64,000 nucleotides of DNA, from positions 1 to 64,000 of the forward strand of contig JAEZYZ010000110.1 in the NCBI GenBank assembly GCA_023418705.1, in the 5' to 3' direction. Of this stretch, positions 1-8,810 are shown piece after piece (position 1 is the first letter of the stretch; each line of letters begins with the position of its first letter). The position numbers and the translations under genes are program-made. Under the pieces are notes generated by a model. It did not search any database. It saw only the letters and a list, made by a program, of their open reading frames with translations, and was not told the DNA's origin. Source of the DNA: Pseudomonadota bacterium (GTDB lineage: Bacteria; Myxococcota_A; Polyangia; Polyangiales; Polyangiaceae).

Positions 1-403
1 TGATCCCCCAAGGCGCCCCAAGCACCACCGACGCCAGCCCACCGGTCGACTCCCGCCCCCACCAGCGCTGGTACCCTCCCAGATCCAGCGCCGCTCCCCA
101 GTCACCCCGCACGAAGCCGCCGCTGGCCGTGCGGAACAAAAGCGCCAGATCCGTCCCGCTGCCGAAATGAGTGTGCAGGCGCCCGATGCCACCGAAAATC
201 ACCGACCCGAGCGGCGGCGAGCCCAAGCCCGTCTCGATCTGCAGCGACGGCTGCCACTCGTACCCTTGGTCCTGCATCTCGATGGCCGACGGCCCAGCGC
301 CGACGAAGATCCACGACGACACGTCCGCCCGAGCTACCGGAGACCAAGCCAGCGCACAGAGCGCCCACGCCGCGGGCAGCAACGCTTTGAAGTCGACCAA
401 CAC
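1..403 (-). CDS. Secreted, probably outer-membrane protein, partial (C-terminus outside window)
   Basis: The gene reads leftward and runs off the left edge, so only about 134 N-terminal residues are visible. A GTG start at 403 gives a convincing Sec signal peptide: a short positively charged end, a hydrophobic run and a VARA cleavage site before DVSSW. The mature part has alternating hydrophobic and Gly/aromatic residues (IFVGAGPSAIE, SVIFGGIGRL, LALLFRTASGG), which resembles beta strands of an outer-membrane barrel. I do not recognise a family. It lies 77 bases downstream of the DUF3501 gene on the same strand, so it could be the last gene of that operon. No clear ribosome binding site precedes the GTG. 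Confidence 0.55.
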   Translation of the reverse strand, partial: MLVDFKALLPAAWALCALAWSPVARADVSSWIFVGAGPSAIEMQDQGYEWQPSLQIETGLGSPPLGSVIFGGIGRLHTHFGSGTDLALLFRTASGGFVRGDWGAALDLGGYQRWWGRESTGGLASVVLGAPWGI

Positions 404-480
404 TGCCGCCGGGACGTACTGCCGCCTGCCCGAGCCTGCAACTGTTTTTGGCCTGCCTGCGGGACGAGCAACGCCGAGCT

Positions 481-1059
481 TCAGCCACGCAGGTCTTCTG
501 CCAGCGCCCTCCGCGTCGCCTCCCCCAGCTCCGACTCTGCCGTGTAACTCGGGTGCTCCACGCCGAGGCGCACCGAAGCGCGCCCCTGCTTCAACGCCGC
601 ATAGGCCGTCTCCGAGAGCGGGACCTTCAAATAGTGAACCGCGGTCGTCCGGTCCGTGCGAGCACCCCGCGCCTCTCCGACCGCGGCCAGACGCTCGCCC
701 TCGACCCACAGGTAGAAACGGTCCTCGACGCCCGCCAACGCGACCAGCATCCGATCCCGCTCCGCGCGATCGGGGTACTCGATGAACAGGGTGGCCGACA
801 GCTCCCGTTCGCCGGGGATGAGCTGATTGTAGGTCGACAGCTCGTGTTCGATCGCGCTCTCTTGGGTGATGCGCTCCGTGCGCAACATCTCTTGGATTTG
901 ATGCAGCACCGTGTCGTGGTTCTCGAACAGCGCGGTCATGTTCGGGCCGAGCGGCACCCGGCGGTGGCGCTTCAGCTCGATGATCCGCCGGCGGAAGTGC
1001 TCACGGATCCCTTCGTACGCCCCCAAATCCAAGAGCTCGCTGCGCTCGACCGGTTTCAT
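481..1059 (-). CDS. DUF3501 family protein
   Basis: This 192-residue protein begins [12 protein letters not shown], the usual opening of DUF3501 proteins, and contains the family-like central segment HDTVLHQIQEMLRTERI followed by a Glu-rich stretch (QESAIEHELSTYN). The function of the family is unknown. In proteobacteria it is typically encoded with a rubrerythrin and a CCG-type Fe-S protein, exactly as here, which suggests a role in peroxide or iron-sulfur metabolism; that role is inference from context. Its ATG overlaps the stop codon of the upstream Fe-S gene (ATGA), so translation is probably coupled. The C-terminal half has no motif that I can name. Confidence 0.85.
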   Translation of the reverse strand: MKPVERSELLDLGAYEGIREHFRRRIIELKRHRRVPLGPNMTALFENHDTVLHQIQEMLRTERITQESAIEHELSTYNQLIPGERELSATLFIEYPDRAERDRMLVALAGVEDRFYLWVEGERLAAVGEARGARTDRTTAVHYLKVPLSETAYAALKQGRASVRLGVEHPSYTAESELGEATRRALAEDLRG

Positions 1060-2456
1060 GCCACGCCTCCAGATCGATCGGCGACGCGGCGCGCGTCGTC
1101 CGGCACCGCGTGATCCTCGTCGGCGGACGCGTCGAGCCCGTAGGCTTGCGCGAGCGCGACGATCGGGTGCACCACTTGCTTGCCGTTCTCCTTGTAGATG
1201 CGCAAGCCTGCCAGGCTGCAGTCGCCCACCACCAGCACGTCGCCCTCGTCATGGGCGTTCGTTACGGCCTGCGCAAGCTTCCGACCATAGCGCGCGCCTT
1301 CCTCGTAGAAGCGGGCTTTCATGCCCCAGGTCCCGTCGACGGCGGAACAACGCTCGATCACGCGCACCTCGGTGTCGGGCAACAGCCCGAGCAGGCGGGC
1401 GCCGGGGATGCCGACCTTCTGAGCGCGCAGGTGGCAAGCGGCATGGTAGGCCACCTTGCCGAACCCCCTCACGAAGTCGCGGTTCAGCTGCTTCTGCCGG
1501 CGCAGCCCGTCCAAAAATTGCATCAGGTCCTGGGCGGACGTGGCCACATGCGCTGCCGCCTCGGTGCCGACGTACAGCGGCCATTCTTTCTTCATCGTCA
1601 TCCCGCAGGTCGGGCCGGGAACGACGACGGGCAGCCCTTGGCGCGCGTACTCGACCAGGATCTCGACGTTTTGCTGCATCTTCTCGGAAGCGGCGGCGAT
1701 GTTGCCGCCGTCGAGATTCGGCATCCCGCAACACGTCAGCCCCGGCGGCACGATCACCGAGTAGCCGTTCTTCTCGAGCACCCCCACCGCCGCCCGCGGC
1801 ACCTCGGGAAAGTTGAAGTCGCCGTAGCAGGTCGGGAAGAGCACGACCTGGCCAGCCTGGCCCGCCTCCGGCGCCGGCTTTCGGCGTGAAAACCAGGCGT
1901 GGAAGGGCTCACGAGCGAGCGGCGGGAGCGGAAACTCCGACGCGATCCCGGTCAGCGTCTCGGTCGCCCGTCGCACCAGCCGGTTTTTGTTGACGAAGTT
2001 GACGAGCGGCGCGACCGGTCCGGATCCGGCGGCCCCGATGAGCTGCGGCTCTCCAAGGACGCGGTCGACGACCGGGACGCCATCGCGGCGAGCGCGCTGC
2101 GCCTTCTCGCGCAGCATCAGACGAGGAAAGTCGAGCAGCTCGTAAGCGCCCTCGTCCGCCGTGTAAGGGCACTTGATGTAGCAGAGCTTGCACTGCCAGC
2201 AGTGATCGCTCACGTTCGCAAACGTCTCGGCCCCGACGGTCTCCGCACCTTCGGCGCGATCGGCGCCGATCTCTGCGTCGATGTCATCGAACAGCAGCGG
2301 GAACGAGCCGCAGTACGTCACGCACATGCGGCACTCGTGACAGATCTGGAACGTCCGCCGCAGCTCTTGCTCGAGATCGCGTGGATCCCAATAGCGCTCG
2401 TCGTGCGGATCCCAGACCGGCGGGCGCGCTGGTGCGCGCGGAGGCACTTTACTCAT
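1056..2456 (-). CDS. Heterodisulfide reductase/GlpC-like Fe-S oxidoreductase
   Basis: This 466-residue protein has two ferredoxin-type 4Fe-4S motifs near the N-terminus: C39-C42-C45-C49 ([11 protein letters not shown]) and C86-C89-C92-C96 ([12 protein letters not shown]). Two CCG-type domains follow, with [13 protein letters not shown], a GPTCGM segment and [10 protein letters not shown] as their cysteine clusters. This order matches the soluble GlpC/glycolate-oxidase-subunit-like family, which passes electrons between a redox partner and a quinone or thiol acceptor. Its place between rubrerythrin and DUF3501 suggests it may supply electrons to the rubrerythrin; this is inference. The ATG at 2456 is chosen because the open frame upstream is Arg/Pro-rich and unlike the family. 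The second CCG motif is degenerate (CSAVDGTWG). Confidence 0.88.
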   Translation of the reverse strand: MSKVPPRAPARPPVWDPHDERYWDPRDLEQELRRTFQICHECRMCVTYCGSFPLLFDDIDAEIGADRAEGAETVGAETFANVSDHCWQCKLCYIKCPYTADEGAYELLDFPRLMLREKAQRARRDGVPVVDRVLGEPQLIGAAGSGPVAPLVNFVNKNRLVRRATETLTGIASEFPLPPLAREPFHAWFSRRKPAPEAGQAGQVVLFPTCYGDFNFPEVPRAAVGVLEKNGYSVIVPPGLTCCGMPNLDGGNIAAASEKMQQNVEILVEYARQGLPVVVPGPTCGMTMKKEWPLYVGTEAAAHVATSAQDLMQFLDGLRRQKQLNRDFVRGFGKVAYHAACHLRAQKVGIPGARLLGLLPDTEVRVIERCSAVDGTWGMKARFYEEGARYGRKLAQAVTNAHDEGDVLVVGDCSLAGLRIYKENGKQVVHPIVALAQAYGLDASADEDHAVPDDARRVADRSGGVA

Positions 2457-2544
2457 CGCGGTACGGCTACGTCGACGGGGGCCCTCGCCGGGGCCGTCGC
2501 CTCGAAGCGGAGGCGACGGTCCGGCGCGAGCAAGCAGGTGCGGG

Positions 2545-2964
2545 TCAATCCAAGCTGCCGAGGGCCTTGGCGAAGCGCCCGGCGTGCGACTTCTCCGCCT
2601 TGGCCAAGGTCTCGAACCACTCGGCGATCTCCTCGAAGCCTTCCTCGCGAGCGGTCTTGGCGAACCCGGGATACATCGTCTCGTATTCGTAGGTCTCACC
2701 GGCCACGGCGCTCTTCAGGTTCTTGGCCGTGTCCCCGATCGGTTCGCCGGTCGCGGGATCTCCCACTTGCTTCAAGAAATCGAGGTGCCCGTGGGCGTGA
2801 CCGGTCTCCCCGTCGGCCGTGTCTTTGAACAGGCCGGCGACCTCCGGATAGCCCTCGACGTCGGCCACCTTGGCGAAATACAGGTAGCGGCGGTTCGCCT
2901 GCGACTCACCGGCGAACGCCTCCTTGAGGTTGTGGTGGGTCTTCGTTCCTTCGAGCTTCGGCAT
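2545..2964 (-). CDS. Rubrerythrin-family diiron protein without rubredoxin domain
   Basis: This 139-residue four-helix ferritin-like protein has the diiron ligands in [34 protein letters not shown] and [10 protein letters not shown], as in rubrerythrins. It ends right after the diiron domain and has no C-terminal rubredoxin CxxC domain, so it belongs to the short (erythrin/sulerythrin-like) group. Family members reduce hydrogen peroxide using electrons from a separate donor; the downstream Fe-S protein is the obvious candidate. The start at 2964 follows a good AGGAG with 5-base spacing. The gene heads a three-gene leftward operon and has a plausible promoter in the 3' end of the DUF72 gene. 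Confidence 0.92.
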   Translation of the reverse strand: MPKLEGTKTHHNLKEAFAGESQANRRYLYFAKVADVEGYPEVAGLFKDTADGETGHAHGHLDFLKQVGDPATGEPIGDTAKNLKSAVAGETYEYETMYPGFAKTAREEGFEEIAEWFETLAKAEKSHAGRFAKALGSLD

Positions 2965-3013
2965 CTGACTCCTCCGGGCTTGGCCCATCCAACGGGCCCC
3001 ACAAGCCCGCAAG

Positions 3014-3041
3014 ACATTAGGACTTTGTGCGCCGGGGTCAA
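3014..3041 (-). promoter_or_regulatory. Possible sigma-70 promoter of the rubrerythrin operon
   Basis: On the minus strand TTGACC (3036-3041) is followed, after 16 bases, by TAATGT (3014-3019). The predicted start would leave a leader of roughly 40 bases before the rubrerythrin ATG. The -35 element is strong but the -10 is poor, and the site overlaps the last codons of the DUF72 gene. I see no convincing Fur or PerR box. Confidence 0.35.
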
Positions 3042-4063
3042 CCGTTGTCGCCGCTGAGCAGCGCCGCCAGCCCCTTGGCGCCCAGAACGGCGTAGTTTCG
3101 CACGCAGTTGTTGAAGACCGCGTGTGTCCGCTCCGCGCGGTGGCGCAGGTCTGCGAGCGGCCCGACCCAGCGCGCCAGCTCCTCGGGGCCGTACAAGTAG
3201 TCGAAACGTTCGTGAACCGTGGCGCCCTGCTTCATCCAACCGGCGGTGTTGTGGCCATGGAATCGCACCACGGCCAACCGCGGGTTGGTCACCTCGACGA
3301 TCGGCGGCACCCCTCCCCGCTCCACCTCGGGCTCGTCGACGCAGACATAGACCAGCCCATGCTCCCGCAGCAGGTCGAACACGCGGCGCCGCCGCTCTGG
3401 CAGAAGCCAGCTCTTGTGCCGGAACTCGACCGCCAGCGGCAGCGGTTGCCAGCGTTCGGCGACCTGCTCGATCCGGCGCGCGTTGCCGCGCGTCGCCGTG
3501 AACCACGGCGGGTACTGCAGCAGCACGCAGCCCAGCTTGCCCGCCCGCTCGAGGGGCAGCAGAAACTCGCGGAAGCGGCGTTCGATCTCGAGCGACAGCT
3601 CGGGCGCGAGCTTGTCCGGGTAGACCCGCCCTCCCTGACCTGTGGCTTCGAGCTCGGCTTTGAGATCGGCGGGCAGTCGGCGCACGTCGATGGGATGGCC
3701 GGTCAGCACCGGGTGCGCTTTGACGTCGAACACGAACGACGCCGGCGTCCAATCCGCCCAGCGTTCGGAGGTTTCGGGTGGGAGCAGCGCATAGTAGGTG
3801 GCGTCCACCTCTACCAGACGGAAATGCTCGGCGTAGAACTTCAGCCGCTCCTCGGGGCTCTGCGACGGCTTCGGATAGAAACGGCCGCTGTCGAGCAGCG
3901 TCTTGTCGGTCCAACCCGCGGTGCCGAACGCCAAGCTGCCGACGACCGCCGGCACCGGCGCGCGCTCGCCGAGCGCGGTCGCCCCGGCGAGCCGCTCCGG
4001 ATCTGGCGCGAGCAGCCGCGGCGGCTCGCATTTTTGCTCACTGGCGCGTCGGGTGGCGGTCAA
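3038..4063 (-). CDS. DUF72 (YecE-like) TIM-barrel protein
   Basis: The core carries the DUF72 signatures: [20 protein letters not shown] at the barrel start, [10 protein letters not shown], the KAHPVLTG strand, [17 protein letters not shown] and the late [12 protein letters not shown] plus FNNCVRNYA segments. The family has a TIM-barrel fold and no established reaction. The start is uncertain. A TTG at 4063 has a GGAG about 9 bases upstream and overlaps the stop of the upstream lipoprotein gene by 26 bases; codons between 3956 and 4063 show the expected G/C third-position bias, which supports it. A GTG at 3955, close to the first barrel strand, is the conservative alternative. The C-terminus ([10 protein letters not shown]) ends close to the rubrerythrin promoter. 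Confidence 0.85.
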   Translation of the reverse strand: MTATRRASEQKCEPPRLLAPDPERLAGATALGERAPVPAVVGSLAFGTAGWTDKTLLDSGRFYPKPSQSPEERLKFYAEHFRLVEVDATYYALLPPETSERWADWTPASFVFDVKAHPVLTGHPIDVRRLPADLKAELEATGQGGRVYPDKLAPELSLEIERRFREFLLPLERAGKLGCVLLQYPPWFTATRGNARRIEQVAERWQPLPLAVEFRHKSWLLPERRRRVFDLLREHGLVYVCVDEPEVERGGVPPIVEVTNPRLAVVRFHGHNTAGWMKQGATVHERFDYLYGPEELARWVGPLADLRHRAERTHAVFNNCVRNYAVLGAKGLAALLSGDNG

Positions 4064-5480
4064 GCTCGAAGGCTCCAATGGCCAGCTTGCCGCGTCTGGG
4101 ACGCGGTGTCGAACGCTCGAAGCGCGATCCGTTCGGGCGCGGCGGCTGGCGCTCCGGGAGCAGCAGCGGGCGTGGGATCGCATAGGCGCCCAGCGCCAGC
4201 GTTTGCGCCGAGGCGGCACCCGCCAACGGGCTGCCGGGGCGTGGCCGCAAGTCGAAGGCGTTCAGGTCCCTCACCCCAGGCTCCGGGCCGTAGCGCGTCT
4301 CCTGCCACTCCTCCGGCACGTTGACGGCGCCCGCGCTCACCCAGTTGGCGCTGCCTGCGATGATGCGCCTGCCTTCGGACCAGCGCGTCTGCTGCTCACG
4401 CAGGACGTTCACGGCGCCGTCGCCGAGCATGATGAAGGCGTTGTTGTGCATCTCCACGCTCTGCAGCCCGTGGAACAGGCGAAACACGCTGCTGCCCCCC
4501 GGCCGCACCACGAACGTATTGTTGACGAAGCGGTAGCGCCCGTCGGTCTGGCCCGTGCCGTCGCCGCCGATCCGAACGACGTAGAACGGATTGCGCTTCA
4601 CGAAGACGTTGCCCACCACGTCCGAGTCCTCGCGCGCCAGACCAGGGTCCTGGCCATCAGGGCCGATGAGCTCGAGCTCGTGATAGAGCGCGCCCTCGAT
4701 CCAATTGTAATAAATCTCGTTCCGCTCAGCGCGCGATTTGACGGCGTTGCCGCCCAGCGTATCGTGGACGAAGCTCTGCTGCATGCGGAAGACCGCGCCG
4801 GGGTGGGCGCTCTCGTCGGTCGCCATGTAGATGCAGTGGTGTCGATCGCCGCCGCCGCAGGCGAACACCTCCACGCCCTCGAGCGTCAAGGACCCCGAGT
4901 CGTCGTCCGCACCCAAGATGCCATGGGTGCGGCAGTGGTGGACGACGCTGTCCCGGAGCGTGATGTCGTGCGCGTGATGAAACACACAGCGCCGTGACGC
5001 CCCACTGATGTCGAAGCCCTCGAGCACGTAGTGGTCGCCCCGCAGCTCCACCCCCACCTCGATCCCGACGATCTTCGGCAGACGTCCGTCCTTCGGCACG
5101 CCGCGGATCACGATCTTGGCGGCTGGTGCCCCGGGACGGTCGAACACCACGTCCCCCTCGTAGGTCGCTGCCCCGTCGACCAGCACCAGATCGCCCGGCT
5201 CGACCAGCGCGGCGACCTGCTTCAACGAGCGCAGCTCTCGGCTCGGCCCGACGCGGAGCACGCGCCCGTGTGCGCCCGGCGCGGGCGTCGCCGCCGGCGC
5301 GGCAGCTCGTCCGAGATCGAGCCGCTTGCTCTCCGGCGGCTCGTCCATCGCGATGAGCCCGGTGATCACCCCGGGCGGCTCGGGCGGGGACGGGGGCGAC
5401 GGCGCCGCGGATCGAGAACAGCCCGAGCCGGCGCCCGCCAGCAAGGCCAGGATCAGCACCCACGAACGAGCCACCAACAT
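4038..5480 (-). CDS. Right-handed parallel beta-helix lipoprotein
   Basis: This 480-residue protein starts with a lipoprotein signal peptide (LAGAGSGC lipobox) and a Pro/Ser-rich linker. From about residue 80 it shows the turn-rich pattern of a parallel beta-helix: repeated short strands with stacked Asn/Gly/Val positions (DITLRDSVVHHC, SLTLEGVEVFAC, NEIYYNWIEG, DVVGNVFVKRN, RFVNNTFVVRP, EMHNNAFIM). Such proteins are often polysaccharide lyases or surface adhesins. I cannot assign catalytic residues, so a carbohydrate-related role is only a guess. Several paired Cys-His segments (RRCVFHH, VVHHCRTHG, DRHHC) are notable and might bind metal. It probably sits in the outer membrane facing the surface or periplasm. 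Confidence 0.82.
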   Translation of the reverse strand: MLVARSWVLILALLAGAGSGCSRSAAPSPPSPPEPPGVITGLIAMDEPPESKRLDLGRAAAPAATPAPGAHGRVLRVGPSRELRSLKQVAALVEPGDLVLVDGAATYEGDVVFDRPGAPAAKIVIRGVPKDGRLPKIVGIEVGVELRGDHYVLEGFDISGASRRCVFHHAHDITLRDSVVHHCRTHGILGADDDSGSLTLEGVEVFACGGGDRHHCIYMATDESAHPGAVFRMQQSFVHDTLGGNAVKSRAERNEIYYNWIEGALYHELELIGPDGQDPGLAREDSDVVGNVFVKRNPFYVVRIGGDGTGQTDGRYRFVNNTFVVRPGGSSVFRLFHGLQSVEMHNNAFIMLGDGAVNVLREQQTRWSEGRRIIAGSANWVSAGAVNVPEEWQETRYGPEPGVRDLNAFDLRPRPGSPLAGAASAQTLALGAYAIPRPLLLPERQPPRPNGSRFERSTPRPRRGKLAIGAFELDRHPTRQ

Positions 5481-5531
5481 GCCACCACGATAAGCACGCT
5501 CGTCACCCCGGGGAGCGGGGGCGCGGGCAGC

Positions 5532-6338
5532 TCACGGAGAATTCGTGGACGGGCCGCCGCCGCCGGCGTTCGCGCAGCAGCGAAAGCCCGTCTCGATGCC
5601 AGCGTAGTAGCGGTCGTGCGCTGTCTGACGTGCGCGGCAGTGGTTCTGTCCGGGCTGCCAATACGCTCCCTTGAGCGCGACGCCGCCCGTCGCCTCGTCG
5701 ATCACGCTTTCTTCGAGGTTTCCACTGAGGTCCAGCACGCCGAAGGGGCTCGCGCAGTCGGGGAAGTCCCCCGGTGCGGCGCGCAGATCCGCGAGCTTGC
5801 CCGACCCCTCGAACAGGTCGGTTCGGTCGATGTGACACGCGCTCGCGTCCCGCTCGAAGCCGTAGGGGTACGGTTGCATTCGTTCCCCCTCACAAGCGAA
5901 GTTCCACTCGGACTCCAGGCATGGGCGCTTGCCTGCGGCGGCGCAGAGCCGCTCCGCGTCGGCCAGGCTGGCCTCGTTCATCGGCAGCGTCTCGCCAGGG
6001 GCGACATACTCGAACCGGTCGATGCAAAAGCGCAAGCGAATGCGCGCAGACCGGCACACCGGCTGTTCGTCATACCGCTCACAGCGGAAGTGGGTGTACG
6101 GCGGACCGTCCTGCAAGTACGCGAGGCAGCGCTGCTCGACAACGGGGCAATAATCCCCGTCCACCAACACCATGTCCGGCGCGCACGCCCGAGCGCGCGC
6201 CGGCGCGGCGGTCGCGGAACGCGCGGCGTCGCGTCGGTCGAGCGACGGCGGCTCGCTCGGACTGGCCTGCTTGTCACGGCACTGAAGCGGCAGGACCAGC
6301 ACGAGCGCGTGTGCGAACGATCGGACGACGCGGTTCAC
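5532..6338 (-). CDS. FGE/sulfatase-modifying-factor-like lipoprotein
   Basis: The last 180 residues follow the FGE-sulfatase domain pattern: DMVLVDGDYCP, FCIDRFEY, NEASLADAERLCAAAGKRPCLESEWNFAC, a central LDLSGNLEE and the terminal ETGFRCC. In true formylglycine-generating enzymes the GNVWEW segment is well kept; here it reads GNLEES and the RGGSW segment reads KGAYW, so enzymatic activity is doubtful. The domain is common in myxobacterial lipoproteins as a C-type-lectin-like fold. A GTG at 6338 gives a clean lipoprotein signal peptide ending in LPLQC; a longer form from ATG 6440 is possible but would bury this signal. The many cysteines suggest disulfides in the periplasm or at the surface. 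Confidence 0.78.
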   Translation of the reverse strand: MNRVVRSFAHALVLVLPLQCRDKQASPSEPPSLDRRDAARSATAAPARARACAPDMVLVDGDYCPVVEQRCLAYLQDGPPYTHFRCERYDEQPVCRSARIRLRFCIDRFEYVAPGETLPMNEASLADAERLCAAAGKRPCLESEWNFACEGERMQPYPYGFERDASACHIDRTDLFEGSGKLADLRAAPGDFPDCASPFGVLDLSGNLEESVIDEATGGVALKGAYWQPGQNHCRARQTAHDRYYAGIETGFRCCANAGGGGPSTNSP

Positions 6339-6494
6339 CAAGGAGGCTCGGCATTCAAGCGCCGTTCCAACCGCCAATGGGAGCGCCGCCGCCCGAGCTC
6401 CCGAGCCTGAGCCGAGCAGCCGAGGCAGCGGTAGCGTCATTTCTACCGCTCAGCCCTCGCCCCTCGTGACCCCGTGGCCTATAAGCCCCGGACC

Positions 6495-7142
6495 ATGTGG
6501 TTCATGTACCTCGTTCCAATCTTCGCCATCGTCGGCGTCCTCGTCTACACCACCATCGCGCGCCGCCGCATCGCCAGCGCGGTCGCCGGCGGGCAGGGTC
6601 CCGAGCTGTTTCATCAAGGTTACGCGGGCTACTTCTCGAGCTTGGCAGGAGAAGAGCGCATCGTGGGTGTTTGGCCCGGCCTCGCCTACACCGGGTCGAG
6701 CAGCGAAGCCGGTCGCCTCGCCGGAGCGCTGGCCAACTACGCCGCTGCCAACACGATTGGGGTGTCCAAGTACACCCCCAACGTCTACGTCGCGGTCACC
6801 TCACGCGGGCGTGTCCTGGTCGCCGAGGAGTACAGCGAGCTCGGCGATCGCGGCAACTACCGCGAGGTGCTGACCCTGGCTCCAGGAGCGACCGCCGTCA
6901 CCGGTGCCGCCGCCGTGCCGGGGCATCAGGGCAACGCACCGAAGAACCCGTTCGATCCGCGCACTCCGCTCGAGCTGACCACCTTGACCGGCCCGGGCGA
7001 GCAGCACTACAGCGCCTGGCTCTCCGCTCACGGCCTAGAGGTCGCCAGTCAGCAGCGATCGATCGCGGCGGTCTTGCCGATCGACGAGGGCACGGCGTCT
7101 GCGTTGTGGCAAGCCGCCCAGCAGCCTGCCCCGGCGGCGTGA
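6495..7142 (+). CDS. Small membrane-anchored protein of unknown function
   Basis: About 215 residues with one N-terminal transmembrane helix (FMYLVPIFAIVGVLVYTTIA) followed by a basic stop-transfer (RRR), so the rest should be cytoplasmic. The soluble part contains mixed alpha/beta sequence with a YVAVTSRGRVLVAEEY strand pair that looks like a small beta-rich domain of the type found in PH-like proteins; this is only an impression. ATG 6495 is used; a GTG at 6474 in the same frame would add seven residues, and neither has a clear ribosome binding site. It stands alone, divergent from the FGE-like gene and convergent with the BrkB-type gene 2 bases away. Confidence 0.68.
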   Translation: MWFMYLVPIFAIVGVLVYTTIARRRIASAVAGGQGPELFHQGYAGYFSSLAGEERIVGVWPGLAYTGSSSEAGRLAGALANYAAANTIGVSKYTPNVYVAVTSRGRVLVAEEYSELGDRGNYREVLTLAPGATAVTGAAAVPGHQGNAPKNPFDPRTPLELTTLTGPGEQHYSAWLSAHGLEVASQQRSIAAVLPIDEGTASALWQAAQQPAPAA

Positions 7143-7144
7143 GC

Positions 7145-8251
7145 TCAGCCCCGCTTGATCCGGCGGAGCCGCTGCAGCCACCTCGGCGCTTCCTCTGGGG
7201 GAAGCGCGCCCAGCGTATCGGCCACGTAGGCGTTGCGCTCGCCCATGGGCTTCGCCGGCCCGACCGTAGAGTCCACGCTCGTCTGATGCTCGAGCTCGGC
7301 GTTGAGCTCCGCGCCGATCAAGATCGCCAGCACCGAGAAGTAGATCCACAACAGCAATACGATCACCCCGCCGAGGGCGCCGTAGGTCCTGTTGAAGCGC
7401 CCGAAGTTGGTCGAGTACGCGGAGAACACCAGCGAGGCCAGCGTCCACATGAGCGTCGCCAGCACCGCTCCCCAGCTGACCCAGCGCCAGCGCGGCGGCG
7501 TTCGGTTCGGCGCATGCCGGTAGAGCACCGACAGGCCGGTCGCCACCGCGGCTCCCAGCGCCGGCCAGCGCCCCAGGGTGACGGCCCGCTGGGTGGCACG
7601 ACCGAGACCGAACTCGTCGAGCAGGTGCGGCAGCACGGCGATCGTGGCGATCGCCACCACGACGAACAGCATGATCCCCGCGGTGAACTTGAGGGCCAAC
7701 CAACGCAGCCGAAGGTACGACCGCGTCTCCTTCTCGTCGTAGGCCATGTTGATGCCCGTGATCAGCGCGTGCACGCCGCCCGAGGCGGTGAGCACCGTGA
7801 TGCTCAAGCTCATGGCCAACCCGACGCCGAGCGTCGAGCTCGAGCTTTTGACGATCTCATTCAGCTGCGCGGCGAGCAAGGCGCGAGCGGCGTCGGGCAG
7901 CGCCGCCGATAGCTCGTGCAGCTGTCGAGCGACGTCGGCGGGGTCGGCGAGCAACCCATACAGGGAGACGACGCCGATCAAGCCCGGGAAGATCGCGAGC
8001 ATCGCGAAGAACGCCACGCTGCCTGCCACCATCGGCATGTGGTCGGCGAAGAACTCGCCGTGCACCCGCCAGAGCACGTCCCGCCATCCCCGCCAGGGGA
8101 TGCGCCAGGGTGACGGGGCGTCCCGGCCCCGTCCCGGTTCGAGCGACGGCTCAGGGGCGCGGCCCTCGCCAGCAAGCCTTCGATCAGGTGGGTCCGCCAA
8201 GCTGCTTGCCTTTACCCAACGCGCGGAAGTCCGCGGGGAGCGCGGCGGCAC
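7145..8251 (-). CDS. YihY/virulence factor BrkB family membrane protein
   Basis: The 368-residue protein has the family layout: a basic N-terminal region, then a first helix in HMPMVAGSVAFFAMLAIFPG, followed by five more hydrophobic segments (STLGVGLAMSLSITVLTAS, LALKFTAGIMLFVVVAIATI, WPALGAAVATGLSVL, WGAVLATLMWTLASLVFSAY and GVIVLLLWIYFSVLAILIGA). YAFFA/SVAFF near the first helix and FGRFNRTYGALGGVI before the last are recognisable BrkB-family segments. The family was once called ribonuclease BN but has no proven function. It is the last gene of a leftward operon, 13 bases after the thioredoxin-fold lipoprotein. The first 45 residues are Arg/Pro/Glu-rich and may be partly untranslated if a later start is used. 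Confidence 0.9.
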   Translation of the reverse strand: MPPRSPRTSARWVKASSLADPPDRRLAGEGRAPEPSLEPGRGRDAPSPWRIPWRGWRDVLWRVHGEFFADHMPMVAGSVAFFAMLAIFPGLIGVVSLYGLLADPADVARQLHELSAALPDAARALLAAQLNEIVKSSSSTLGVGLAMSLSITVLTASGGVHALITGINMAYDEKETRSYLRLRWLALKFTAGIMLFVVVAIATIAVLPHLLDEFGLGRATQRAVTLGRWPALGAAVATGLSVLYRHAPNRTPPRWRWVSWGAVLATLMWTLASLVFSAYSTNFGRFNRTYGALGGVIVLLLWIYFSVLAILIGAELNAELEHQTSVDSTVGPAKPMGERNAYVADTLGALPPEEAPRWLQRLRRIKRG

Positions 8252-8264
8252 GGCAAAAGGTCCA

Positions 8265-8810
8265 TCACCGTCCCGCAGCGACGATCTCGCGCTCGATGTC
8301 GCGAGGTGAGATCAGCCCCGAAAACCGAAACACCTCGCGACCGTCGCGATCGAGGAGCACCAGCGTCGGCACCCGATCGATCCGCCCGAACCCGCCCGCG
8401 GGCTGCTCCACCGAGCCGCCGGACACCGCCACCGGGTAGCTCAGCTCGAGCGTCGATCGAAAGACGTCGGCGAGGACGGCGTACTTGGGCGGCTCGAGCA
8501 CCACCGCCGCGGCGTTGATGCGGCCGCCCAGGCGCCGCACGATGCCATCCAGCCGGCGCGCCTGCAGCTGCGAGGGCGTGTCGTAGGTGGTGACGAACAA
8601 GATGGCGGTGACGCGGCCCCGAGCGTCGCGATGCGAGAAGCGACGCCCATCGGTCGTGCCGAAGTCGAACGCCACCGGTCGCTCAGTGCGGGGCCGCGCG
8701 GGCGCGGTCTCTGCGGGTGTGTCCGTAGCGGTCGCACAGCCCGTGCAGAGCAGCGCCGCGAGCAGCCACGGCGAGCATGCAAATGCCAAGCGCTGCGCCT
8801 GCGGCAACAT
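8265..8810 (-). CDS. Thioredoxin-fold lipoprotein lacking the CXXC motif
   Basis: The protein is 181 residues long with a lipoprotein signal peptide (LLAALLCTGC). The mature part follows a TlpA/SCO redoxin pattern: FDFGTTDGRRFSHRDARGRVTAILFV, helix 1, and the cis-proline loop DRVPTLVLLDRDG before the last strands. Where redoxins carry WCxxC this protein has Y76-D77-T-P-S80, so both redox cysteines are replaced and it cannot act as a dithiol oxidoreductase. It may be a scaffold, chaperone or binding protein. Its ATG overlaps the stop of the upstream gene (TGATG), indicating translational coupling, and the BrkB-family gene follows 13 bases downstream. Confidence 0.8.
   Translation of the reverse strand: MLPQAQRLAFACSPWLLAALLCTGCATATDTPAETAPARPRTERPVAFDFGTTDGRRFSHRDARGRVTAILFVTTYDTPSQLQARRLDGIVRRLGGRINAAAVVLEPPKYAVLADVFRSTLELSYPVAVSGGSVEQPAGGFGRIDRVPTLVLLDRDGREVFRFSGLISPRDIEREIVAAGR

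Noticed and set aside
2457..2699. N-terminal extension of the Fe-S oxidoreductase
   Set aside because: The 81 extra residues are Arg/Pro/Ser-rich, overlap the rubrerythrin gene in another frame and are absent from the family; ATG 2456 is adequate.
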